Below, one piece after another: positions 42,258-51,268 of a stretch of DNA of 51,493 nucleotides; positions within the stretch are counted from its first letter, which is position 1; every line of letters starts with the position of its first letter. The notes beneath the pieces were generated by a model. The model was not told where the DNA came from. It ran no database searches and saw only the letters and a list, made by a program, of their open reading frames with translations. The stretch covers positions 1 to 51,493 of the forward strand of contig URKQ01000026.1 in the NCBI GenBank assembly GCA_900548455.1, given 5' to 3'. The DNA is from an uncultured Clostridium sp. GTDB lineage: Bacteria; Bacillota; Clostridia; Clostridiales; Clostridiaceae. The position numbers and the translations under genes were made by a program.

Positions 42258-43754
42258 GTGGAGAGTAATATACCAAAGCTAGAATTAAAAGGCATACAAA
42301 AGTTTTTTCCGGGGGTAACTGCATTATCTAATGTAAGTTTTTCTGTTAAAAAGGGAACAGTTCATGTGATTTGTGGAGAAAATGGAGCAGGTAAGTCTAC
42401 ACTTATGAAAATAATAAATGGTATATACCAACCCGATGGTGGAAGCATTCATATAGATGGTAAAGAAGTTAAGATACAGAATCCTATTGAAGCTCGTAAG
42501 TATGGTATATCTATGATATTTCAAGAGTTAAATTACATACCAGAAATTACCATAGAGGAAAATATATTTTTGGGAAGGGAACCAGTAAATAAGTTAGGAA
42601 AAATCAATTGGAGAAAGATTAGAAAAGACACAGAAGAACTTTTAAAACAAGAAAAATTACCCTATTCACCAACAACTCAGTTTAAAGATCTTACAGTATC
42701 GGATATACAGATGCTAGAGATACTAAAGGCTATGTCTTATAATTCAGAGGTTATTATTATGGATGAACCTACATCTGCAATAACTAGAAAAGAAGTAGAA
42801 ATTCTATTTAAGAAAATTGCTGAATTAAAAAGTAAAGGTGTAAGTATTATATATATATCTCACAAGATGGAAGAAATTTTTAGAATAGCTGATGAAATAA
42901 CAGTTATAAGAGATGGTGTTGTTGTTGATACTAAGCCGGCTAGTGAGTTAGATATAGACAAGGTTATTTCACTTATGGTAGGACGTAAAATTACCAATGC
43001 GTATCCTAAGGAAAATGTTAAAATTGGAGAAACCATGTTGGAGGTTAAAGAATTAAGTGACGGAAAGCATTTTGAGGATATCAATTTTCATGTAAAAAGA
43101 GGAGAAATTGTAGGTTTAGCAGGTCTTATGGGTGCAGGTAGAAGTGAAGTAGCTAGAACAATATTTGGGTTAGATAAATATCTGTCAGGTGAGATTAAGG
43201 TTAAGGGTAAGGAAGTTAAAATAAATAAGGTAGAGGATAGTATTAATAACGGTATAGTTATGCTGTCAGAAGATCGTAAGAGATATGGAATTGTGGGAGT
43301 TAGAAGCATAACTGAAAATGTATCCATATCTAATTTAGAAAAATTTTTCTATAAAGGTCATCTTCATAGTAAAAAAGAGATTAGTAGTGTATCTAAGATA
43401 TGTGGAAGAATGAATGTTAAAACTCCTAGTTTAGAAACCTCAATTGACTCTTTAAGTGGAGGGAATCAGCAGAAGGTAATATTTGCAAAGTGGATGCTTA
43501 GAAATCCAGATGTTCTCATACTTGATGAGCCAACAAGAGGAATAGATGTGGGAGCAAAATACGAAATATATAAACTTATAACAGAACTTGCTAAAGAAAA
43601 TAGAGCAGTACTAATAATTAGTTCTGAATTGCCTGAGCTCATAGGTATGTGCGATAGAATATATGTTATGGCATCGGGAAAAATTACTGGAGAAATAGAT
43701 AGAGAAAATGCAACGCAAGAAGCTATTATGAAATTAGCTATAAAGGGGGAATAG
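42258..43754 (+). CDS. sugar ABC transporter ATPase, RbsA/XylG type
   Basis: A 498-residue double-ATPase subunit of the carbohydrate CUT2 class. The first domain has Walker A GENGAGKST (about 38-46), signature LTVSDIQMLEI, Walker B VIIMDEPTSAIT. The second has the degenerate P-loop GLMGAGRSEVART usual for CUT2 proteins, signature LSGGNQQKVIFAKWML and DVLILDEPTRGIDVGAKYEIY. The start is GTG with AAGGGGGG seven bases upstream. With the next two genes it forms a full importer; the dehydrogenase and xylulokinase that follow point to a pentitol or pentose substrate. Confidence 0.95.
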   Translation: MESNIPKLELKGIQKFFPGVTALSNVSFSVKKGTVHVICGENGAGKSTLMKIINGIYQPDGGSIHIDGKEVKIQNPIEARKYGISMIFQELNYIPEITIEENIFLGREPVNKLGKINWRKIRKDTEELLKQEKLPYSPTTQFKDLTVSDIQMLEILKAMSYNSEVIIMDEPTSAITRKEVEILFKKIAELKSKGVSIIYISHKMEEIFRIADEITVIRDGVVVDTKPASELDIDKVISLMVGRKITNAYPKENVKIGETMLEVKELSDGKHFEDINFHVKRGEIVGLAGLMGAGRSEVARTIFGLDKYLSGEIKVKGKEVKINKVEDSINNGIVMLSEDRKRYGIVGVRSITENVSISNLEKFFYKGHLHSKKEISSVSKICGRMNVKTPSLETSIDSLSGGNQQKVIFAKWMLRNPDVLILDEPTRGIDVGAKYEIYKLITELAKENRAVLIISSELPELIGMCDRIYVMASGKITGEIDRENATQEAIMKLAIKGE

Positions 43755-43758
43755 AAGG

Positions 43759-44784
43759 ATGAATATGATTGATATTAAACATAAATGGTCAAGAACCTCA
43801 AGTAAATATAGTATTTACATTATATTACTTGCTATGTTTTTGGCATGTTCTTTAATTAGTTCTGTATTTTTATCAGCAGAAAACTTAACAAATATATCAA
43901 GACAAATATCTATAACAACTATTATTGCTTTTGGAGAAACAATTCTAATCATATGTGGTCTTATAGATTTATCAGCAGGTTCAGTTTTGGCTTTGTCAGG
44001 GCTGCTTTCCGTTGCTAGTTATAAGGCTACAGGCTCTTTAGAAATAGCAATATTAACGGGGGTACTTGTAGGAGTTGTTTGTAACTTTATCAATGGAATA
44101 ATGATAACTAAATTTAAAGCTCCTCCATTTATTGCAACCTTAGCTATGCAAACGGTAGCAAGGGGTGCGGCACTATTATTTACTAATGGGCAAAATATTT
44201 ATCAAATAGGGGACTATGTTGTATTAGGACAAAACTCCATAGGATTTATTCCTATTCCAGTAATCTTCATGACAGCAATCACTCTTTTATCTTGGTATAT
44301 CTTAAAGCATACAAAACTAGGAAGATGTGTTTATGCTGTAGGTGGTAGTGAAGAGGCATCAAGGGCTTCAGGTATAGATGTAAATAAGACTAAGATGAAG
44401 GCCTATCTTATAAATGGTGTGTTTGTTGGTATTGCAGGAGTACTATTTATGTCTCGTGTTAACGCTGGACTTCCTAATGCAGGTATTGGAGCAGAATTTG
44501 AAGGAATGACAGCTGCAATAATTGGTGGAACAAGTTTTACTGGCGGAATAGGAACTGCAGGCGGAACACTTGCTGGTGCATTCATTATGGGATTCTTAAA
44601 TAATATAATGAACCTAATGGGAATACAATCTTATATGCAACAAATAGTAAAGGGATTAATTATTGCACTTGCAGTAATTTATGACATAAAATCTAAAAAT
44701 AAAAGATCAAATAGAAAGTTAGGTAATAGAGCTAAAAAAACTAAGGATAATGTAGTAGAAAATAGTAAGTTGGGTTCTGTTTAA
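43759..44784 (+). CDS. sugar ABC transporter permease, RbsC type
   Basis: A 341-residue membrane subunit of a CUT2 importer with about eight to ten helices. Family features include TIIAFGETILIICGLIDLSAGSVLALSG near residues 55-80, FIATLAMQTVARGAALLFTNG, and the conserved AYLINGVFVGIAGVLFMSR ... GAEFEGMTAAIIGGTSFTGG ... GTLAGAFIMGFLNNIMNLMG. A basic C-terminal tail (KNKRSNRKLGNRAKKTKDN) is longer than usual. Only four bases separate it from the ATPase gene. It likely works as a homodimer. Confidence 0.94.
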   Translation: MNMIDIKHKWSRTSSKYSIYIILLAMFLACSLISSVFLSAENLTNISRQISITTIIAFGETILIICGLIDLSAGSVLALSGLLSVASYKATGSLEIAILTGVLVGVVCNFINGIMITKFKAPPFIATLAMQTVARGAALLFTNGQNIYQIGDYVVLGQNSIGFIPIPVIFMTAITLLSWYILKHTKLGRCVYAVGGSEEASRASGIDVNKTKMKAYLINGVFVGIAGVLFMSRVNAGLPNAGIGAEFEGMTAAIIGGTSFTGGIGTAGGTLAGAFIMGFLNNIMNLMGIQSYMQQIVKGLIIALAVIYDIKSKNKRSNRKLGNRAKKTKDNVVENSKLGSV

Positions 44785-44849
44785 TCTAAATTAAACCAAG
44801 GTAAAAATTGAAATATAAATCAAAAAAATTATTAGGGGGAAACAATTGT

Positions 44850-45836
44850 ATGAAAACAAAGAAAATACTAGCGTTAGCCATGGCGTCAATATTGACATTA
44901 TCACTTACTGTAGGATGTAGTAATGCTTCAAAAGAGGATTCATCTGCAGATGGTGAAAAAACTTATAAAATTGCATATATAGCAAGAGCTCAAGGAGATT
45001 CATTTGCTGCTTGGCTTGCAAATGCAGTAAAGGATGAAGTTGCTGAAAACTATAAAGATGTAAAGGTAGATATATTTGATGGAGATAGTAAGAATGAAGT
45101 TATAGCAGCACATATTGAAAATGCAGTTACAAAAAAATATGATGCAATTCTTCTTCAACCATTTGATTCTGAAGCACAGGTAGCACCAGCCATGGCAGCT
45201 ATGGACAAAGGTGTTAAGGTTATAACTGTAAATAATCGTATTAATGATAATGATAGAGCAGCAGCAGTAGATGCAGATCCAGTTGATCAAGCTGCAAAAA
45301 ATGCAAAACTTGCTTTTGAACAAGTTCCTCAAAATGGAAAAGTTGTAGTGCTTATGGGACCAGCAGGTAATATGCACTCTGACAAGAGACGTGAGGGATG
45401 GCAAAAAGAATTCTTTGACAAAAGACCAGACGTTAAAATAGTAGATGAACAAATTGCTAATTGGAATAAAGATGAAGCAATGAGATTTATGGAAGACTGG
45501 ATTCAAACCTATGGAGAAATTGATGCCATAGTGGCTATGAACGATAACATGTGCGTTGGAGCTCTTGAAGTAGCTAAGGCAGCTGGAAAGGCAGATATAC
45601 TATCTTATGGAGTTGATGGAACAGCAGAAGCTTGTCTATCTATAAAAAATGGTGAAATGACATCAACAACTCTTCAAAGTGCTTATGATCTTGCAGAAAA
45701 AGCTGTTAAGCTAACATATGATGTTATGACTGGTAAGGTAGAGCGTGATACTATAATGATAGATTGTCCATTAATTACAAAGGATAATGCTGATGAGTAT
45801 ATAGAAATTCATAAAAAAGCAGGTAACATAGATTAA
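44850..45836 (+). CDS. sugar-binding lipoprotein of the ABC transporter, RbsB type
   Basis: A 328-residue lipoprotein that binds the substrate outside the cell. The signal peptide ILALAMASILTLSLTVGC ends at the lipid-anchored Cys, followed by a Ser/Asp linker. The fold is the periplasmic-binding/LacI type: KTYKIAYIARAQGDSFAAWLANAVKDE, YDAILLQPFDSEAQVAPAMAAMDKGVKVITVNNRI, GKVVVLMGP, IVAMNDNMCVGALEVAKAAGK, ILSYGVDGTAEACLSIKNGEMTSTTLQ. The start at 44850 is chosen for AGGGGGAAAC upstream; a longer in-frame start at 44808 lacks a site and would spoil the signal peptide. It is followed by a strong hairpin without T tail. Confidence 0.93.
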   Translation: MKTKKILALAMASILTLSLTVGCSNASKEDSSADGEKTYKIAYIARAQGDSFAAWLANAVKDEVAENYKDVKVDIFDGDSKNEVIAAHIENAVTKKYDAILLQPFDSEAQVAPAMAAMDKGVKVITVNNRINDNDRAAAVDADPVDQAAKNAKLAFEQVPQNGKVVVLMGPAGNMHSDKRREGWQKEFFDKRPDVKIVDEQIANWNKDEAMRFMEDWIQTYGEIDAIVAMNDNMCVGALEVAKAAGKADILSYGVDGTAEACLSIKNGEMTSTTLQSAYDLAEKAVKLTYDVMTGKVERDTIMIDCPLITKDNADEYIEIHKKAGNID

Positions 45837-45846
45837 TAGAAAAAAA

Positions 45847-45880
45847 TATAGACCTTGCACTACATTGTGCAAGGTCTATA
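45847..45880 (+). other. intercistronic stem-loop after binding-protein gene
   Basis: TATAGACCTTGCAC (45847-45860) pairs perfectly with GTGCAAGGTCTATA (45867-45880), loop of six. No T run follows, so it is more likely a 3' stabiliser or partial terminator that raises binding-protein mRNA over the dehydrogenase and kinase, as known for other binding-protein operons. Confidence 0.7.
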
Positions 45881-45904
45881 ATCAAAGACTTGGGAGGAAT
45901 AAAT

Positions 45905-46942
45905 ATGATTAACAAGGCAGTATATATGTGTGGAACTCATAATATGGAAACAAGAGACATTGAAGTTTCAGCTCCAAAGGATAAGGAAGTACTTATAAAA
46001 TTAGAATATGTAGGAATTTGTGGTTCAGATGTACATTACTATGAACATGGTAGAATTGGAGATTTTATAGTAGAGGAAGATTTTATTTTAGGTCATGAAT
46101 GTGCAGGCGAAATAATTCAGGTAGGTTCAGAAGTTAAAAATCTAAAAGTTGGAGATAGAGTTGCATTAGAGCCAGGTCAAACTTGTGGTCAATGTGAATT
46201 TTGTAAGAGTGGTAAATATAATTTATGCCCAGATGTGGAGTTCTTAGCAACACCACCATATCATGGTTCTTTAATGAATTATATAACATATCCAGAAAAT
46301 ATGTGTTTTAAATTACCAGACAATGTATCAACTAAGGAGGGTGCTTTGGTTGAACCTTTAGCAGTAGGACTACATGCTGTATCACAGGGAAATGTAAAAT
46401 TGGGAGATACAGTGGTTATTTTAGGTGCTGGTTGTATAGGACTTGTAACTTTATTAGCTTGTAAGGCTTATGGAGCTACCAATGTTATTGTTATAGATGT
46501 TATAGATAAGAGATTGGACTATGCCCTAAAGCTAGGTGCTACTCAAGTTATAAATGCTAAAAACCAAGATGTATTATCTGTAATAAATGAGATTACAAAT
46601 AATACTGGTGCTAATGTGGTCATCGAGACAGCAGGATCAGAGCACACAATAAAACAGACACCTTACATAGTAAAAAGAGGCGGAACTATTGTATTAGTAG
46701 GACTTGCACCAAAGGACATAATTGAGTTTAACTTTATGCAAATAATGACTAAAGAAGCTGAAATAAAAAGTGTGTTTAGATATAGAAATATATATCCTGC
46801 AGCTATAGGAGCTATTTCAGATGGAAAAATAAATGTTAAAGAAATAGCTACCCATGAATTTGATTTTAGTGATACAAAGAAAGCTTTTGACTATGTTATA
46901 GAAAATAAAAATGATGTAGTAAAGGCAGTTATTAAGCTTTAG
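45905..46942 (+). CDS. zinc-dependent polyol dehydrogenase (xylitol/sorbitol type)
   Basis: A 345-residue medium-chain dehydrogenase oxidising a sugar alcohol with NAD. Catalytic zinc ligands are Cys39 (GICGSDVHYYEHG), His64 and Glu65 (GHECAGE). The structural zinc loop has four Cys (CGQCEFCKSGKYNLC). The nucleotide fold is VVILGAGCIGLVTLLACKAYGATNVIVIDV; the Asp after the strand favours NAD. The sequence is closest in character to xylitol/sorbitol dehydrogenases; because xylulokinase follows, the product is probably D-xylulose from xylitol or D-arabitol rather than fructose from sorbitol. GGGAGGA precedes ATG 45905. Confidence 0.9.
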   Translation: MINKAVYMCGTHNMETRDIEVSAPKDKEVLIKLEYVGICGSDVHYYEHGRIGDFIVEEDFILGHECAGEIIQVGSEVKNLKVGDRVALEPGQTCGQCEFCKSGKYNLCPDVEFLATPPYHGSLMNYITYPENMCFKLPDNVSTKEGALVEPLAVGLHAVSQGNVKLGDTVVILGAGCIGLVTLLACKAYGATNVIVIDVIDKRLDYALKLGATQVINAKNQDVLSVINEITNNTGANVVIETAGSEHTIKQTPYIVKRGGTIVLVGLAPKDIIEFNFMQIMTKEAEIKSVFRYRNIYPAAIGAISDGKINVKEIATHEFDFSDTKKAFDYVIENKNDVVKAVIKL

Positions 46943-46965
46943 TAATTTTAATTGGAGGCTAGAAC

Positions 46966-48480
46966 ATGGAGTACTTATTAGGTATAGATATTGGAACTTC
47001 GGGTACTAAAACAGTACTTTTTGATAGGGGAGGGAATCCTATTTCCTCTTCTACAGCAGAATATCCTTTATATCAGCCACAGATTGGATGGGCAGAACAA
47101 GAACCGTTAGATTGGTGGAAGGCAGTTTGTATAACAATTAATGCGGTTATAAAAGACAGTAATATAAATCCAGAATTAATCAGTGGTATTGGCTTATCTG
47201 GTCAAATGCATGGTTTAGTTATGTTAGATGAGGATGGTAATATATTAAGAAAGTCTATTATTTGGTGTGATCAACGTACAGCGAAAGAATGTGTTGAGAT
47301 TACAGAAAAAGTTGGAGAAAAAAGATTAATAGATATTACAGCAAATCCTGCACTTACAGGCTTTACAGCATCAAAAATACTTTGGGTTAGGAATAATGAG
47401 CCTGAAATATATAAAAAATGTAGGAAAATATTATTGCCTAAGGATTATATACGATATATGCTTACAGGTGAATTTGCAACGGAGGTATCTGATGCATCAG
47501 GAATGCAGCTTTTAGATATTAAAAATAGATGCTGGTCTAAGGAAGTTCTCAATGCATTGGATATTCCTATAGAGTATTTAGGTAAGGTACATGAATCAAT
47601 CGTAGTTAGTGGAAAGGTTCATAAAAAAGCTGCTGAGGTTACTGGACTTAAAGAGGGTACACCAGTAGTAGGTGGAGCAGGAGATCAAGCTGCAGGTGCA
47701 ATAGGAAATGGTATTATAAGAAGTGGACAAATATCTTCAACAATAGGTACCTCAGGAGTAGTATTTGCACATTTAGATGATCCTATAATTGATAAAAAGG
47801 GAAGAGTGCACACCTTTTGTCATGCTGTACCAGGTGCATGGCATATGATGGGAGTAACTCAAGGTGCAGGACTTTCTTTAAAATGGTTTAAAGATAACTT
47901 TTGTACTAATGAAATTGAAGTGGCGAAAATTATGGACATAGATCCATATGTACTTATGACTAAAGAAGCAGAAAAAGTACCTGTAGGGTCAAGGGGAGTA
48001 ATATATCTTCCATATCTAATGGGAGAACGTACACCTCACTTGAATCCCAAAGCAAAGGGAGTATTCTTTGGAATTTCAGCAGCTCATACAAAAAATGATA
48101 TGTTAAGAGCTGTAATCGAAGGGGTATCATATTCTCTTTTAGATTGTATGGAAATCATTAAATATACAGGAATAAATCCAACTAATGTGATGGTATCAGG
48201 TGGAGGCGGAAAAAGTCAGTTATGGCGCCAAATACTAGCGGATATGTTTAATTGTAAAGTATCTACAAATAAATCATCAGAAGGACCTGCATTAGGTGTA
48301 GCATTACTTGCAGGGGTTGGAACAGGTGTATACAAGGATATAAATGAAGCTTGTAGCATAGCAATATGTGAAAATAGCACACAATATCCAAAAGAAGAAA
48401 ACTATACTGTATATAAAAAGTATTACGAGATTTATAAAAAAATATATAATGATCTTAAGGAAACCTTTGAACTATTATAA
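46966..48480 (+). CDS. xylB: xylulokinase
   Basis: A 504-residue FGGY-family kinase phosphorylating D-xylulose to xylulose 5-phosphate. Visible motifs: the N-terminal phosphate loop LLGIDIGTSGTKTVLFD, GWAEQEPLDWW, GIGLSGQMHGLVMLD, IIWCDQRTAKEC, the catalytic Asp region PVVGGAGDQAAGAIGNGI, SSTIGTSGVVFAHLD, and VMVSGGGGKSQLWRQILADMF in the C-terminal FGGY signature. GQMHG is typical for xylulokinase over glycerol kinase. It is the last gene of the ABC/dehydrogenase operon and delivers the product to the pentose phosphate pathway. TGGAGG precedes ATG. Confidence 0.94.
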   Translation: MEYLLGIDIGTSGTKTVLFDRGGNPISSSTAEYPLYQPQIGWAEQEPLDWWKAVCITINAVIKDSNINPELISGIGLSGQMHGLVMLDEDGNILRKSIIWCDQRTAKECVEITEKVGEKRLIDITANPALTGFTASKILWVRNNEPEIYKKCRKILLPKDYIRYMLTGEFATEVSDASGMQLLDIKNRCWSKEVLNALDIPIEYLGKVHESIVVSGKVHKKAAEVTGLKEGTPVVGGAGDQAAGAIGNGIIRSGQISSTIGTSGVVFAHLDDPIIDKKGRVHTFCHAVPGAWHMMGVTQGAGLSLKWFKDNFCTNEIEVAKIMDIDPYVLMTKEAEKVPVGSRGVIYLPYLMGERTPHLNPKAKGVFFGISAAHTKNDMLRAVIEGVSYSLLDCMEIIKYTGINPTNVMVSGGGGKSQLWRQILADMFNCKVSTNKSSEGPALGVALLAGVGTGVYKDINEACSIAICENSTQYPKEENYTVYKKYYEIYKKIYNDLKETFELL

Positions 48481-48525
48481 TAAAGCAAAAATTTACTTAT
48501 GCTAAACTTTTCAAGTTGAAAAAGA

Positions 48526-48563
48526 GCCTCTGAATCGGCATTCCTTCGTGCTGATCCAGAGGC
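48526..48563 (+). terminator. long hairpin terminator after xylB
   Basis: GCCTCTGAATCGGCA pairs with TGCTGATCCAGAGGC (one mismatch, one G-U), with an eight-base loop. The following sequence TTATGTCGTCA is only weakly T-rich. Confidence 0.65.
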
Positions 48564-48753
48564 TTATGTCGTCAAATATTTGATTTCACGATATAACATG
48601 ATATTTTACAGATTTTATAACATAAATTACAAAATTCCATTCCAAAATTCATCTTGAAAATCACTTATTTATAGCTGTTATAAATTCTGTTATCAAATAT
48701 ATGTTTCAAAACTTACAACCTTAAATTAGATTTTATTATATATTTTACTGTAA

Positions 48754-49893
48754 TTAACTATCTAATAGTGTAAGATCACTATATCTATTATTTTTCAAAA
48801 TATTAGTATATTCTTCATTAATTCCGCATAAAAATTCATCTAAGAAAGAAATTGTGACATCATTTATAATACAGTGAGCTTCTTCTATTGATAGCATATC
48901 GTTGCCTTCACATTGATTTTCAATTATAAACCAGTCAGAAAAAGTCATATGTTCTGTTTTATTTAATTTAATTGATGATTGATAGTTTCCTAAATACTGT
49001 GCCAATTGATCTTGGCCCTCTTCTTGTTTTATTACAGTATAATGTTGACTTATTATTAATTTTTTAAATTTTTCGCCATCGAACTTATTCTCATTTCTTT
49101 CTATGAAGAACTTCATTCTTTCCTCATATTTATTTAATCCTTTTCTAAAGTTAAGCAATGGTTTATTAAGGTTTTTACCTTCTAATATTTCACTATTTAA
49201 ATCTATATATTGCAAACTTCCATCCAACATTACTAGTGCTTTAATTCTCTCATCCTTAGTAAAACTTTCAAATAATGTGTATGCCCCCAATGAATGCCCA
49301 ATTGCTCCAATCTTATTTAAATCCATTTTATTTCTAACAACTTCATCTTCTCTATTTAAATTTTTAAGTTGCTCTAAAATAAATAAAATATCTTCTCTTC
49401 TAGTATTAATTATTTCTTTTATTACTTTTTTAGGATCATTTTTAATATTTTTATCTTGTTCTATTACTTTACCATCTGGTAAAACAGTAAATTCAGAGTC
49501 ATAAATATGTTCAATTGTTATTACTATATATCCTTTTGCTACTAACGCTTCAATATTAAACATATAGAGATCTCTTCCCATACCTAACCCAGCTGAATAT
49601 AAAATAACAGGATACTTTATATCTTCTTTTATCATTGGAGCATCGTTAAATGTATTAATTTCTATATTATTTAAATATCTATTTTTTTCTTCACTATTAT
49701 CTCCAAACCTCTTGATAAATTCTCCTTTATTTGGCTCATATAAATCTTTGTAATATGCTTTTTTTTCAAAAAAAACATCTTTATCTGCCTTATAAAATAT
49801 GCTAATAACTACCTTTCTATTTTCCTTGTCTGCTGAAAAAATATCCTTCCTACTATCATCATATAAAACTCTTACTACCCTTCCTAGTTTCAT
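48754..49893 (-). CDS. alpha/beta hydrolase, platelet-activating-factor acetylhydrolase-like
   Basis: A 379-residue hydrolase without signal peptide. The nucleophile elbow is IGAIGHSLGAYTLFES (G-H-S-L-G); the preceding helix region YPVILYSAGLGMGRDLYMFNIEALVAKGYIVITIEHIYDSEF fits the PAF-acetylhydrolase plasma form family (oxyanion strand and Tyr/His after it). The acid is probably Asp in KALVMLDGSLQYID, and the His that in KTEHMTFSDWF. Such enzymes cleave short acyl esters; several Clostridium genomes carry similar proteins. GAGGGGAG precedes ATG. It is monocistronic and convergent with the xylB operon. Confidence 0.82.
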   Translation of the reverse strand: MKLGRVVRVLYDDSRKDIFSADKENRKVVISIFYKADKDVFFEKKAYYKDLYEPNKGEFIKRFGDNSEEKNRYLNNIEINTFNDAPMIKEDIKYPVILYSAGLGMGRDLYMFNIEALVAKGYIVITIEHIYDSEFTVLPDGKVIEQDKNIKNDPKKVIKEIINTRREDILFILEQLKNLNREDEVVRNKMDLNKIGAIGHSLGAYTLFESFTKDERIKALVMLDGSLQYIDLNSEILEGKNLNKPLLNFRKGLNKYEERMKFFIERNENKFDGEKFKKLIISQHYTVIKQEEGQDQLAQYLGNYQSSIKLNKTEHMTFSDWFIIENQCEGNDMLSIEEAHCIINDVTISFLDEFLCGINEEYTNILKNNRYSDLTLLDS

Positions 49894-50227
49894 ACATTAT
49901 CTCCCCTCTAATTAGTAAACCCTAATCTATTAAATTATATAAATTTTTAAGTACAAAAATTAATTTATGCCCTCCTGTATAAGTTAATAACCAATTGTAT
50001 AATATATAGATACCTATAACAAAATCTAAAATTCCACAAAAAATTTTTTAACATTTATTATCTTTCTGTATAATATTAAATCATCATTATAAGTATCTAT
50101 ATATATTTTCTAAATAGACTTATTTAATATTGTAAGGATTTTAAAATATCTACTAAAATAGTAATATTATTTTCTAAAGATAACATTTCAACATATTGTC
50201 CAATACAAAATTTAGGACAAGTATCAC

Positions 50228-50402
50228 CGGAACTTAATCTTGCAAAAATCAAGCAAACGGAACTTACTCATGCAATGAAATTCCGAAGGCTTATTAGGTA
50301 TACTCTAAAACCCTTAAAAAATGATTATCTTATAAAAATTATAGCCTGTTTTATGTGTTTTAGCTACTAAATTCAAGTACAAAAACGTATATTACTCTTG
50401 CA
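50228..50402 (+). repeat. three related short repeats in a relic-like intergenic region
   Basis: CGGAACTTAATCTTGCAA (50228-50245), CGGAACTTACTCATGCAA (50258-50275) and CGTATATTACTCTTGCA (50386-50402) are direct repeats; the second is also part of an imperfect inverted repeat ending ATTCCG. The long intergenic stretch 49894-50555 otherwise holds only AT-rich sequence with no gene I can support. The repeats may be ends of a lost insertion sequence. Confidence 0.45.
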
Positions 50403-50555
50403 GTTGCATTGGTTTGCGCTAAAACGGAAGTTAGTTTTTCAATCAACCATTTGTATAAGTATAGGATAAACTCTGATATACTTATACTTTTTTATGGTAT
50501 AGTTACCATTTACTATTAATTATAATATTAATCTAAATATAAAAGGAGTTTTTTT

Positions 50556-50912
50556 ATGATTTTTATTTTTCCGTTTTTTTGTATATCAAACTTGATCTTA
50601 ACGTATTTTTACATTTTTAATGTCATTTATTATATAACCTTTTTGGAAGGTTTATTACTGATTCTACTTTCATATAAATTATCATCTAATAACATTTTTT
50701 ATCCTTTCAAGAAAAATATATCTATTAATTTCAATGACCTGAAAATGATAAAAAATTGTTTATTAGCTTCTTCACTAATTTTTATAATATCATTCCCGTT
50801 ATATATTTTTAATATATTACCAACAAATACAAGTTTCTTTATTTTGGATTCATTACCAATACTACTTTCAGTATTTATATTTAGTAAATTAAGAAAGATC
50901 AAGAAAATTTAA
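50556..50912 (+). CDS. small multi-pass membrane protein
   Basis: A 118-residue, very hydrophobic protein with three to four helices (FIFPFFCISNLILTYFYIFNVIYY, FLEGLLLILLSYKL, CLLASSLIFIISFPLYIFNIL, FFILDSLPILLSVFIFSKL) and a basic end (RKIKKI). AAAAGGAG precedes ATG by about ten bases. I recognise no family. It lies directly before a truncated duplicate of the 35.5 kb membrane-protein gene. Confidence 0.6.
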   Translation: MIFIFPFFCISNLILTYFYIFNVIYYITFLEGLLLILLSYKLSSNNIFYPFKKNISINFNDLKMIKNCLLASSLIFIISFPLYIFNILPTNTSFFILDSLPILLSVFIFSKLRKIKKI

Positions 50913-50927
50913 GAAAGGAAGGGGCTT

Positions 50928-51093
50928 TCGCATTAGTAATTGCATGTGTTTTGTTGTATTTAAATGTTATTAGCACAATAAAAAAGATTCATGATAAAGA
51001 GGGCATAGTACCAAATAAAATATTAGGAAGTATATTAGTTATTTATATATCAATATGGATTTTTATAACTTTATTTTCGGTCTCTTATAGTTA
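50928..51093 (+). pseudogene. truncated second copy of the two-helix membrane protein
   Basis: The frame ALVIACVLLYLNVISTIKKI ... LFSVSYS matches residues 8-60 of the protein at 35523-35705, with about ten substitutions, but lacks the first residues and a start codon. Similarity breaks exactly at CATTAGTAATTGCATG (50931). The spacing of base changes (many silent) suggests an old duplication. After the stop, about 85 inserted bases encode another fragment (KRLDEISMIEKKEDSTKKII), then the similarity to the 35.7 kb promoter region resumes. Confidence 0.65.
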
Positions 51094-51268
51094 AAATTCG
51101 ATTTGCTAACAAAAAGTATAAACGATTAGATGAAATCAGTATGATAGAAAAGAAGGAAGATAGCACGAAGAAAATCATATTAAAGTTATCTTCTAGCCTT
51201 ATTTTTATTTAAAAATAACTCGATTTGTTATATTATAGTATTAATGATAGAAATAGGGTGGAGATTGT

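Noticed and set aside
45000..45506. 168-codon open frame on the minus strand inside the binding-protein gene
   Set aside because: It is a shadow of the well-supported plus-strand gene, has improbable Cys/Ile/Phe-rich composition and no ribosome site.
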